Assembly (NCBI GenBank): GCA_020160755.1
Contig: JAIUPN010000013.1
Location: 62,001-126,000 of the forward strand
DNA length: 64,000 bases
From: Pseudomonadota bacterium
Lineage (GTDB): Bacteria > Pseudomonadota > Alphaproteobacteria > Sphingomonadales > Sphingomonadaceae
Direction: 5' to 3'
The position numbers and the translations under genes are program-made. Shown in pieces: positions 16,788 to 24,706 of the stretch (positions are counted from its first letter, which is position 1; the number at the start of each line of letters is the position of its first letter). The notes below the pieces were generated by a model. That model had not been told where the DNA came from. It did no database searches and saw only the letters and a list, made by a program, of their open reading frames with translations.

Positions 16788-17864
16788 TCAGGCGGCATCG
16801 TCCCAAGGGTCGCGAAGCGTTCCCTTGGAGACGTAGGTGCCGTTAACGCGCGTCTGATATTGCGATGCCGAGGCGCGGGGGTTGAAGAACTGCTTGTACC
16901 AGATCCGCACCTTGTCGAAGGGGCCATCGCCGCGCACCATCATCGGATTTATGCAGGGGCGCTTGTTGCCCCAGATTTCGAAATCCTGGGCAAAGGCCTT
17001 GACGCCTTCTTCGCAATAGGCAGCCGCGATCGCTGTATCGGCTTCGGTCGGTTCGGCGGTCGGCGCCTTGACGAACAGGCCGTACCAGACCTTGACCACG
17101 CCATCGTCGACGGGCGTGTGTGCGATCAGCATGTGCGAGGGGTAATCGCCGACCATCGCCGATTGCAGGATCGCGGGGCCGGTGTACCAAGTGTCGTTGG
17201 TCATGCCTTCGTCGCCGCTGTTCAGCGTGCGATGTCCGGCCTTCAGAATCTGCCGGCAGATATGGTCGTCGAACTCATTTTCGAACAATTCCATATCCTG
17301 GCTGCCGTGAACCGGAACCAGGTGGCCCTTGTCGGCCATATTGTCCACGATTTCCTGCGGATGGCAGGCGAGTTGGCCCAGGAATTGGATGTCCCAGTTG
17401 ATCCACTGCGGATCGTCCCACTGCGCAAAGTCGGGCAGGGGATAGTCTGCCTGCCCGCCTTCGGGGTCGTGCCAGACCCACAGGCAGCCGGCGCGTTCGG
17501 TGACCGGCCAGCTTTTCAGGCACGCCTTCTTGGGCGGCGGAAGTGGTGAATAGGGAATCTCGTTGCAGCGGCCATCGGGGCCGAAACGCCACGCATGGTA
17601 GGGGCAGCGGATATTGTCGCCTTCGACCTGGGTGCCGTCGAGCACGACATAAGAGGTGGTGTTGAGCGCGAGATGGGTGCCCATGTGCGGGCAATAGGCT
17701 TCCATCAGGAAGACGCGCCCGCTTTCGCCGCGATAGAGGACCAGGTCCTCGCCGAAATAGCGCACCGCTTCGGGCTTGATCGTCGCGTCCGCCGACCGTC
17801 CGACCATGAACCAGCCGCGGGGGTAGGCATATTCGCCGAGCCGATAGTCATTGCTGGTCGCCAT
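16788..17864 (-). CDS. KshA-like Rieske non-heme iron oxygenase, large subunit
   Basis: A 358-residue terminal oxygenase related to 3-ketosteroid 9-alpha-hydroxylase KshA. The Rieske cluster ligands are CPH at 58-60 and CPYH at 87-90. The mononuclear iron site is D178, H181 and H186 within DNMADKGHLVPVH. The C-terminal part (GVKAFAQDFEIWGNKR and a WYKQFF end) follows KshA. The spacing between the two Rieske motifs is 26 residues where about 16-17 is usual, so the cluster loop is enlarged. The ATG at 17864 has AGGA upstream; an ATG 20 codons earlier would be an unlikely extension. The electron-transfer partner is not in the window. Confidence 0.85.
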   Translation of the reverse strand: MATSNDYRLGEYAYPRGWFMVGRSADATIKPEAVRYFGEDLVLYRGESGRVFLMEAYCPHMGTHLALNTTSYVVLDGTQVEGDNIRCPYHAWRFGPDGRCNEIPYSPLPPPKKACLKSWPVTERAGCLWVWHDPEGGQADYPLPDFAQWDDPQWINWDIQFLGQLACHPQEIVDNMADKGHLVPVHGSQDMELFENEFDDHICRQILKAGHRTLNSGDEGMTNDTWYTGPAILQSAMVGDYPSHMLIAHTPVDDGVVKVWYGLFVKAPTAEPTEADTAIAAAYCEEGVKAFAQDFEIWGNKRPCINPMMVRGDGPFDKVRIWYKQFFNPRASASQYQTRVNGTYVSKGTLRDPWDDAA

Positions 17865-17905
17865 GTGCGGTATCCTTCCCTGCGATTCTTTCGCGGAGAA
17901 TATCA

Positions 17906-18005
17906 CAAAGCGTAATCTATGCAATCAAATTTGCCATCATCTACGGGATGCGTGGCAAAATTTGGATCAAATGCGTAAGTGACTAGTGTTCCTTCTACGC
18001 ATTAA
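17906..18005. promoter_or_regulatory. Cluster of three GCGTA elements upstream of the Rieske gene
   Basis: Three copies of the shared element lie in 100 bases: CAAAGCGTAAT (17906-17916), AAATGCGTAAG (17969-17979) and, on the minus strand, TAATGCGTAGA (18004-17994). They fill the AT-rich gap between the Rieske gene and the Lrp/AsnC regulator upstream of it. Three copies at one promoter suggest cooperative binding. Confidence 0.55.
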
Positions 18006-18490
18006 TCGCTGCCGTTGGTCCGCTGGACGTCAGTGATGCGGACGATCCGGCTGTTATATTTGACCGTCTTGACCACAACCGAGGTCTCGACGTGATGGAC
18101 GCCATCGAGCGCCAGGATCTGATCCGACGCAACCGCATGGAGATCGGCGAGTTCGTCGAACAGGCAGATGGCGAGGATGTTGAACCGGCCCATCGTAACC
18201 AGCACGCTGGTCACGGCCGGAATGGCGGTGATGGTGTCGGCGATGTCCCGGAGATTCCCCATATCGGCCTGGACGCCGATGAAGGCGAGCTTGTTGGCGG
18301 TGCCAAGGTCGACACTGGTGATCGCGGTAAAGGACAGCAGACCATCGCTCTGCAACCGCTTGATCCGGCCGCGCACGGTGCCCTCGGTGACATCGAGATC
18401 GAGGGCGATCTTGCGATTGGAAATGCGCGCGTCGCGCGACAGCATGTCGATCAGCTGGCGATCCATATCGTCGATCAGGGACTCGCTCAT
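18002..18490 (-). CDS. Lrp/AsnC family transcriptional regulator (second of a tandem pair)
   Basis: A 162-residue regulator. The N-terminal HTH (DMDRQLIDMLSRDARISNRK, then VTEGTVRGRIKRLQSDG) and the C-terminal RAM/AsnC ligand-binding domain (about 65-150) are both complete. The start ATG shares one base with the stop of the partner gene, so the two are translationally coupled and may form a heteromer. They lie upstream of, and in line with, the KshA-like gene. Lrp/AsnC proteins bind amino acids or other small metabolites; the effector here is unknown. Confidence 0.88.
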   Translation of the reverse strand: MSESLIDDMDRQLIDMLSRDARISNRKIALDLDVTEGTVRGRIKRLQSDGLLSFTAITSVDLGTANKLAFIGVQADMGNLRDIADTITAIPAVTSVLVTMGRFNILAICLFDELADLHAVASDQILALDGVHHVETSVVVKTVKYNSRIVRITDVQRTNGSD

Positions 18491-18966
18491 CAAACTTCTC
18501 GCGCTTCGATCGGGGCGACATCGAACTGATATTTGACGATATCGACGGTGATGGCCGGGATCATCGACCGTATCCCGCGGATGCGGCCGAACTTGTTCAT
18601 CAACAGATCGGGGAGCTCGTCGATCGATCCGAGAACGACCAGAAGGTCGATGTCATAACGGCCGGTGGTCAGATGGGCGGCGAACACTTCGGGCAGTTCG
18701 GCGAGCTCCTCGGCCACGTCGGTCGCGGCGCGATTGTCGACTTCGATCGCGACCTCGAGGAGGACATTATGGCCATGCGCGCGAAAATCGGACACGGCGA
18801 CGACGCGCAGCTTGTTCGCCGCCTCCATCCGCCGGATCCGGCTCGATACCGTCGCGGCGGTCAGGTTCAGCCCTTCGGCGATCTGCTGGTTCGTCGCACG
18901 GCCGTTTTGCCGCAGCGCGCTGATGATCGCGCGATCGATGTCGTCGATTTCGAAGCCCTGTTTCAT
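18490..18966 (-). CDS. Lrp/AsnC family transcriptional regulator (first of a tandem pair)
   Basis: A 158-residue regulator starting MKQGFEIDDIDRAIISALR. The HTH follows (QQIAEGLNLTAATVSSRIRR), then the AsnC effector domain with HLTTGRYDIDLLVVLGS. It differs clearly from its coupled neighbour, so this is not a recent duplication. The 12 codons before the chosen ATG are Arg/Ser-rich and probably not translated. A tandem Lrp pair in a catabolic region is a candidate for the factor acting on the shared GCGTA elements, but no direct evidence ties them. Confidence 0.88.
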   Translation of the reverse strand: MKQGFEIDDIDRAIISALRQNGRATNQQIAEGLNLTAATVSSRIRRMEAANKLRVVAVSDFRAHGHNVLLEVAIEVDNRAATDVAEELAELPEVFAAHLTTGRYDIDLLVVLGSIDELPDLLMNKFGRIRGIRSMIPAITVDIVKYQFDVAPIEAREV

Positions 18967-19047
18967 GCTGCTGCTTCTATGTTTTTTCACGCGCCAGTCC
19001 ACCGCTTCCGCGTTGCGCGGGCTGCCCCGGCAAACAAGATTGCCTGA

Positions 19048-20331
19048 TCAGACCGGCGCCGTTGCGCCCAGGCGCGCGCGATCGGCCTCGAGATGGCGCG
19101 CGCCCATCCATGCAAGCAGTGCGCCGACCAGTCCGGCCGGGATCACGATCGTCAGCGCCCAGCGTAGTGATTGCGCATCGTCGCCGAACGCCTGGCTGAT
19201 CGCGCCGGCGAGCCACGGACCAAGAACGAAGCCGAGAAAGGTGGTGACCATGATGAACAGCGCGGTGCCGGTGGCCCGGAACCGATCGGGAAGCAGATAT
19301 TGAAGCGAGGCCATGATCCCGATCGACCAGCCGCCGCCGAGCAGCCCCGACGGGATCGCGAACAGCTTGGCCATGCCGATATCGTCGCTCCAGGTAACGA
19401 GCAGGATCGACACAGATGCCGCGAACAGCGCCGCGCCTGCCATGCGCAGCGGCCATTCGAGGCCGCGTTTCGACGCACGATCGGCAACGATACCGAACAG
19501 CAGCATGCCGCACAGCCCCGCGCCGCCGAAATAGAGGCCGAAGGTGCCGCTCGCGCTCGCCAGCGGCAGGTCATAGAGGCGGCTGAACAGGGTCGGACCC
19601 CAGAAGCCGAAGCCGACGCCCGACAGCGTGCCAAGGCCCATGCCGATCATCATTAGGACAAAGGCAGGTGTTCGTACCAGGCGCCGCGTCAGCGGGGCCA
19701 GCGGAACCTGGTCGACCGCAGTCGGCGGAGCCTGCTGGCGGCGCGGCTCGCGCACCAGCAGCCACGCCGCCGCCGACAGGATCACGCCCGGTGCCGACAT
19801 CGCCCAGAACGCCATGCGCCAGCTGTGCACTTCGGCGATCGCCGGACCCGCCGCATAACCGGCGATCTGGCCGAAATAGACGGCAAGACCCAGGACCGCG
19901 AACGCCAACCCGCGCCGTTCGGGGCGGAAATAGTCGGAGAGGATGGAATAGGCGGGGGCGACGAACGCCGCCTCGCCGACGCCGACCCCGACGCGCGCTG
20001 CGGCCAGCGTCCACGGTCCCGTTGCGAAACCCGACAATCCGGTGAACAGGCTCCAGACGAGGCAGCCGATGCAGATGATCGTGATCCGCGACGAACGGTC
20101 GGCAAGCCGTGCGATCGGAATGCCGATGGTCGTATAGAGCACCGCAAAGGCCGGTCCCATCAACAGGCCCATGAAGCGGTCGCCGACGCCGAATTCGGCC
20201 TTGATCGGATCGACCAGTCCCGAGATCAGATAGCGATCGGCATAGTTGAAGACATAGATGAGCAGGAAAACGGCCAGCACCAGCCAGGCGTTCGACTGGC
20301 GCTGCGCGGCTGCGGGCGTGGCCGTTGTCAT
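19048..20331 (-). CDS. MFS transporter, spinster-like family
   Basis: A 427-residue permease with about 12 predicted membrane helices. The first helix carries NYADRYLISGLVDPIKAEF, typical of the spinster/Spns-like group, and the loop between helices 2 and 3 has the MFS signature IARLADRSSR. The start ATG at 20331 is preferred over a TTG two codons earlier. Bacterial members near steroid and aromatic genes are annotated as organic acid or steroid carriers; the direction and substrate are not known. The following SDR, amidase and Rieske genes run in the same direction with short gaps, suggesting one operon. Confidence 0.85.
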   Translation of the reverse strand: MTTATPAAAQRQSNAWLVLAVFLLIYVFNYADRYLISGLVDPIKAEFGVGDRFMGLLMGPAFAVLYTTIGIPIARLADRSSRITIICIGCLVWSLFTGLSGFATGPWTLAAARVGVGVGEAAFVAPAYSILSDYFRPERRGLAFAVLGLAVYFGQIAGYAAGPAIAEVHSWRMAFWAMSAPGVILSAAAWLLVREPRRQQAPPTAVDQVPLAPLTRRLVRTPAFVLMMIGMGLGTLSGVGFGFWGPTLFSRLYDLPLASASGTFGLYFGGAGLCGMLLFGIVADRASKRGLEWPLRMAGAALFAASVSILLVTWSDDIGMAKLFAIPSGLLGGGWSIGIMASLQYLLPDRFRATGTALFIMVTTFLGFVLGPWLAGAISQAFGDDAQSLRWALTIVIPAGLVGALLAWMGARHLEADRARLGATAPV

Positions 20332-20366
20332 GGGCAATTCACCCTTTCCCGAAAATTCGATTGCGC

Positions 20367-21125
20367 TCAGTCGCGCATCTGGGTGCCGCCGTTGACGTGC
20401 CAGACCTGCCCGTTGACGAAACCCGCATCGTCCGACGCCAGAAAGGCGACCGCCGCGGCAATGTCATCGGGATGGCCGAGGCGCGGCGAGGGCGTGCGCC
20501 GCTCGAGGTCGGCGACCTGCTTGTCCGACAGATGCTGCGCGACGGCCTCGGTCATGATGAGGCCGGGACAGATGACATTGGCGCGGACGCCTTCCTTGCC
20601 CCATTTGCTCGCGACGTGGCGCGCCAGCGCGTGAATGCCGTTCTTGGTCATCGGATAGGCAACCTGCCACGGCGAAGCGCCCGACGCGGCGCCGCTGCTG
20701 GTATAGATCATCGCGCCGCCGCCACGCTCGATCAGCGCGGGCAGCGCCGCCTGTGTCGCGAGGAAATGGCTTTTTAGGTTGATCGCGACCGATTTGTCGA
20801 ACACCTCTTCGGGGCAGTTCAGCGCATCGACATCGCCTTCGGTCCCGCCCGCGAGGTTGGAATGGAAGATGTCGAGCCCGCCGAACAGATTGTGCGCCGC
20901 CGCGACGATCGCCGCCTGCGACGCCGCCTTGGTGCCGTCGAGGTGAACCCCGGCGGCGCGTCCGCCCTTGTCAATGATCGCCTGTGCGCTGTCCTTTGCC
21001 CATTGTTCGTTGATGTCGCCGACGACGATCGCCGCGCCCTCGTCGGCCAGTCGCATTGCGGTTGCCGCGCCGATGCCGCGCCCGCCACCCGCCACGATCG
21101 CAACCTTGTCCTTCAATCCGCGCAT
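20367..21125 (-). CDS. SDR family oxidoreductase
   Basis: A 252-residue classical short-chain dehydrogenase, NAD(P)-dependent. It has the nucleotide-binding GGGRGIGAATAMRL (about 13-26), NLAGG in place of NNAG, a catalytic SSGAASG Ser region, and YPMTK for the Tyr-Lys pair. It ends with the family's GGTQMRD. AAGGAAGG precedes the ATG at 21125; a long upstream open frame is rejected because it runs into the amidase. Substrate is probably a hydroxy/keto steroid or a derived alcohol, inferred from neighbours. Confidence 0.85.
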   Translation of the reverse strand: MRGLKDKVAIVAGGGRGIGAATAMRLADEGAAIVVGDINEQWAKDSAQAIIDKGGRAAGVHLDGTKAASQAAIVAAAHNLFGGLDIFHSNLAGGTEGDVDALNCPEEVFDKSVAINLKSHFLATQAALPALIERGGGAMIYTSSGAASGASPWQVAYPMTKNGIHALARHVASKWGKEGVRANVICPGLIMTEAVAQHLSDKQVADLERRTPSPRLGHPDDIAAAVAFLASDDAGFVNGQVWHVNGGTQMRD

Positions 21126-21148
21126 GATCTGTCCTTCCTTGATTGCGG

Positions 21149-22714
21149 TCAGGTGGGGCGGCGATCGGCCCAGGGGGCGGCGCGCTCGACCTGTCCGGCC
21201 AGCCGCAGCAATGTCGCTTCGTCGCCATAGCGGCCGGTCATCAGCACGCCGATCGGCAGCCCGTCCTTCGACATGGCGAGCGGCAGCGACATGCTGGGCT
21301 GGCCGGTTGCGTTGAACAGCCCGGTCCAGGGCGAAAAGGCGGCGATGGTCGCGCCCCATTTGGCGAAATTTTCGGGCATCAGGTCGAGGATGCCGAGTTC
21401 GATTGGCGGCGCTGCGAGCGTCGGCGACAGGATGATGTCATATCCGGCCATGAACTCGCCGACAGCGATCGCCTGCGTCTGAAACACATTGTTGGCCCGC
21501 GCGACATCGATGCCGCGAAATTGTTTGCTATATTCGAGGAAGGTCAACGTCACCTTTTCGAGCACCTCGGGCGAGGGCTGGATACCTGTCAGCTTGGCAC
21601 GATCCTCGATGTCGGCGGCGAGCGCCGTGGAGATGGCGGCGAAATTGGCGGTGCCGAGCGCCGCGACGTCGACCTTGGGCGCGGCTTCCTCGACATGATG
21701 GCCGAGGCTTTCGAGCAGTTTCGCGGCACCCCGCGCGGCGGCGATGCACTCGGGGTCGATCGGCGATCCGGCGGGGGCGTTCAGCATCACCGCGACGCGC
21801 AGCTTGCCGGGGCTGCGCGTCACCTGCGACAGGAAACTGCCGTCGGGCGTCGGCGCGCCATAGCGCGATCCGGGCTCGATCCCGTGCGTCGCGTCGAGCA
21901 TCGCGGCCGAATCGCGTACCGACCGGCTGATCGCATGCTGGGTCGACAGGCCGCCCCAGCCCTCGGTCCGCTTCGGCCCCATCGGAACGCGCCCGCGGCT
22001 CGGTTTCAGCCCGAACAGCCCGCAGCACGACGCGGGAATGCGGATCGATCCGCCGCCGTCAGAGGCGTGCGCCATCGGCACCACGCCGGCGGCAACCGCT
22101 GCGGCGGCGCCGCCGCTCGACCCGCCGGCGATACGCGCCGGGTTCCACGGGTTGCGCGTTTGCCCGCACGCGAGCGATTCGGTGGTCGCGGTCAGCCCGA
22201 ATTCGGGGGTCGTCGTCTTGCCGAAAATGACGAAACCCGCCGCCTGATGGCGCCGCACCAGTTCCGACGTGTAATCGGCACGATAGTCGGCATAGAAGCG
22301 GCTGCCCTGGCCGGTGCGCTCGCCCGCGATATTCGTATGCAGATCCTTGAGCAGCAGCGGCACGCCGCGAAATGGCCCGTCGGGGAGGCCGGCGGCGATC
22401 GCCTTGCGGCCAAAGTCATAAAGTTTCTGCGCCATGAAATTGAAGCGCGCATTGCTCGCCTCGGCGCGCACGATCGCGCTTTCGAGCAGTTCGGCGGGCG
22501 ACACCGCCTTGTCGCGGACGAGCTTGGCGAGGCCGAGCGCGTCGTGACGGTCGAGCAGTTCACCGGCGGGCGTGGACGGGGCGGACATGGCGGCGGCCTT
22601 TCTGGCTTTAGCGGCGGCGGGAAGGGCGAAAGTCGCCGCCGCGGCGGCACCCCCGGCAATTATGCTGCGGCGCGTCAGCGCACGAGCGCCGTCGCTCTCA
22701 TGATTATCGTCCAT
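21149..22714 (-). CDS. Tat-exported amidase (amidase signature family)
   Basis: A 521-residue amide hydrolase. A twin-arginine signal (LTRRSIIAGGAAAAATF, about 14-30) targets it to the periplasm. The amidase signature AGGSSGGAAAAVAAG and downstream HASDGGGSIRIPASCC give the cis-Ser/Ser nucleophile region, and the catalytic Lys is in VPLLLKDLHTN. The family ranges over aryl, fatty-acid and glutamyl amides. Its place between an SDR and a Rieske oxygenase invites the idea that it removes amide-linked groups from an imported substrate, but this is unproven. Confidence 0.87.
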   Translation of the reverse strand: MDDNHESDGARALTRRSIIAGGAAAAATFALPAAAKARKAAAMSAPSTPAGELLDRHDALGLAKLVRDKAVSPAELLESAIVRAEASNARFNFMAQKLYDFGRKAIAAGLPDGPFRGVPLLLKDLHTNIAGERTGQGSRFYADYRADYTSELVRRHQAAGFVIFGKTTTPEFGLTATTESLACGQTRNPWNPARIAGGSSGGAAAAVAAGVVPMAHASDGGGSIRIPASCCGLFGLKPSRGRVPMGPKRTEGWGGLSTQHAISRSVRDSAAMLDATHGIEPGSRYGAPTPDGSFLSQVTRSPGKLRVAVMLNAPAGSPIDPECIAAARGAAKLLESLGHHVEEAAPKVDVAALGTANFAAISTALAADIEDRAKLTGIQPSPEVLEKVTLTFLEYSKQFRGIDVARANNVFQTQAIAVGEFMAGYDIILSPTLAAPPIELGILDLMPENFAKWGATIAAFSPWTGLFNATGQPSMSLPLAMSKDGLPIGVLMTGRYGDEATLLRLAGQVERAAPWADRRPT

Positions 22715-22738
22715 CGTCCCGTTCCCCTCCCGCGCCGG

Positions 22739-23830
22739 TCAGCCGTTCACCGGCGCCGCGTCGGCGTAATAGCGCGAATAGAATTTGCGGAAGCGCGGGA
22801 TCGGCCCGTCGCCATCGCAGATGATCGGGTTGGGTTCATAGCGCATCCGGTCCCAGATGACCTTGTCCTGGTCGAGCTGCTTGTTGACGTCGGCGATCAC
22901 CGCGCGCGCGACGCCCGCGGCGGGGCCTTCGGCCTGGCTCTTGGGTTGGGTGTAGAGATAGCGCACCGAGAGGCGGTCGGCCTCGACCGGAGTGATCAGC
23001 GCCAGCAGCAAAGTTTCGCAAATGCCGGTGAAGCGCACCCAATTCTGCCCCGGTCCCTGCGACGCGGTGGTGATCGCGCCATCGATCTCGCCGCGCGGGG
23101 TGCCCAGCTTAACCTTGAGCACGCTCGACCGGTCATAGCCGCTGCCCCAGTCGAGGTCGCCCATCGGGACGTTCGCGGTGCCGTGGATATATTTGAAATG
23201 CGCGAAATCGACGCCGTTTTCGGCCATATTCTGAATGCTGCCGTAAATCGTCCATTCCTCGATCTGGAAATCGGTCCAGTCGGGGTCGGTCGCCTCGGCG
23301 ATGTCGACGACGTCGAACAAGGGAGCGACGTCCTGCGGGTGATACCACATCCAGATCATGCGATTGGCTTCGCGGATGTGCCAGGTGCGGGTGCATTTGC
23401 GCTTCACCTGCGGCGGGATGGCCTTGGCGTACGGAATTTCTTTCACCACGCCTTTCTCGCCGTCGTAGCGCCAACTGTGGAACGGGCATTCGAGCAGATT
23501 ACCGCTGACCTTGCCGCCATGCCCCATATGCGCGCCGAGGTGGCGGCAATAGGCGTCGACCATGCGGACTGTGCCGTCCTCGCCGCGCCACGCCGCGAGT
23601 TCGGTCGAAAAATAGCGCAGCGGCTTGACCTCGCCGACCGCGAGTTCGCTCGACAGCAGGATCGGATACCAGCCAAAGGGAAAACCGATATCGAGATTGC
23701 GTTCGGCCGCGGTGGGGGCGTTGTCGATCGGCGCGACGCGCCAGGCGACACGCTCTTCCTGCGACATATTTTCGAGCACGCGCCACACGGCGACGGGCGC
23801 GGTGCGGGCATCGGTGGCGGTATCGGTCAT
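22739..23830 (-). CDS. Second KshA-like Rieske oxygenase
   Basis: A 363-residue terminal oxygenase. Rieske ligands are CRH at 95-97 and CPFH at 115-118, with the normal 17-residue spacing. The iron site is D208, H211 and H216 within ENGVDFAHFKYIH. The C-terminal DRMRYEPNPIICDGDGPI and FYSRYY segments are typical of this KshA-like branch. It is distinct from the first Rieske protein of the window in both halves, so the two probably act on different substrates or ring positions. It lies four bases from the amidohydrolase gene. No ferredoxin or reductase gene is adjacent. Confidence 0.87.
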   Translation of the reverse strand: MTDTATDARTAPVAVWRVLENMSQEERVAWRVAPIDNAPTAAERNLDIGFPFGWYPILLSSELAVGEVKPLRYFSTELAAWRGEDGTVRMVDAYCRHLGAHMGHGGKVSGNLLECPFHSWRYDGEKGVVKEIPYAKAIPPQVKRKCTRTWHIREANRMIWMWYHPQDVAPLFDVVDIAEATDPDWTDFQIEEWTIYGSIQNMAENGVDFAHFKYIHGTANVPMGDLDWGSGYDRSSVLKVKLGTPRGEIDGAITTASQGPGQNWVRFTGICETLLLALITPVEADRLSVRYLYTQPKSQAEGPAAGVARAVIADVNKQLDQDKVIWDRMRYEPNPIICDGDGPIPRFRKFYSRYYADAAPVNG

Positions 23831-23833
23831 TTC

Positions 23834-24706
23834 TCAGGCTCCCAGTCCAAAGACCTTGATCGCGTTTTCGCGCAGGAATTTCAGCCACACCTCGTCCTTG
23901 AAGGGGACATTCGGCATGTCGGTGAAGATGCGGTCGAGGCTCAGCCCCATCGGGAAATAGCCGGCATAGATGATCTTGTCGGCGCCGCGGGTGTTGGCGT
24001 AATCGATGATCGCCTTTGGATAATGTTTCGGGGCAAAGGCGCTGGTCGAATAATAGAGGTTCGGCCATTTCAGCATCAGCTTGACCGCCAGCGCCTCCCA
24101 CGGCTCGGCGCCGTGGCGCATCACGACCTTGAGGTCGGGAAAGAACCAGCAGACTTCGTCGAGATGCTCGACCTTCTGGTTTTCCATCGGGATGCGCGGC
24201 CCCGGAATGCCGACGTTGAGGCAGATCGGCAGGCCGAGTTCGGCCGCGGCGGTATAGAGCGGGAACATATATTTATGGTTGATCGGCACCTGCGGCATCG
24301 TGCCAGCGGGAAACACGCTGATCGCCGACAGGCCGACCTCGGCATGGATGCGCTTGATCCGGCGCACTTCCTCGACCCCCTTGTTGGGATCGCACGGCAG
24401 GTCGAAGAAAAAGCGGTCGCCGTACATTTCCTTGGCGCGGCGCGACGTCGCATTGTCGTTCCACCCGACCATCGCGCGGTCGATGTTGAAACGGTCCATT
24501 TGCTCGACCGTCCACTTGACGAAATCGTCGACCGCGCCGGTTTCGGGAATGTCCTTAAACATATATTGCGCGGGCATGGTGAACTGGCGGAGCGTCTCGG
24601 CGTCCTTGATGAGCGGTTTGAAGCTCTCGAACCAGTCCGACCGCGTCTCGCTCTCGGGAATGCCGAGCATGCAGTCGATGATCCCGATGTCGGTGGGCAT
24701 GCCCAT
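23834..24706 (-). CDS. Amidohydrolase family 2 protein (ACMSD-like)
   Basis: A 290-residue TIM-barrel metal-dependent hydrolase or decarboxylase. It starts MGMPTDIGIIDCMLGIPES; the usual N-terminal HxH is not conserved (IIDCML), which is an unusual feature. Further markers are DPNKGVEEVRRI, VMRHGAEPWEALAV for the later metal His, and a C-terminal IIYAGYFPMGLSLDR. Members in steroid and aromatic clusters hydrolyse or decarboxylate ring-opened acids. Its ATG shares a base with the acyl-CoA synthetase stop, showing translational coupling. Confidence 0.75.
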   Translation of the reverse strand: MGMPTDIGIIDCMLGIPESETRSDWFESFKPLIKDAETLRQFTMPAQYMFKDIPETGAVDDFVKWTVEQMDRFNIDRAMVGWNDNATSRRAKEMYGDRFFFDLPCDPNKGVEEVRRIKRIHAEVGLSAISVFPAGTMPQVPINHKYMFPLYTAAAELGLPICLNVGIPGPRIPMENQKVEHLDEVCWFFPDLKVVMRHGAEPWEALAVKLMLKWPNLYYSTSAFAPKHYPKAIIDYANTRGADKIIYAGYFPMGLSLDRIFTDMPNVPFKDEVWLKFLRENAIKVFGLGA

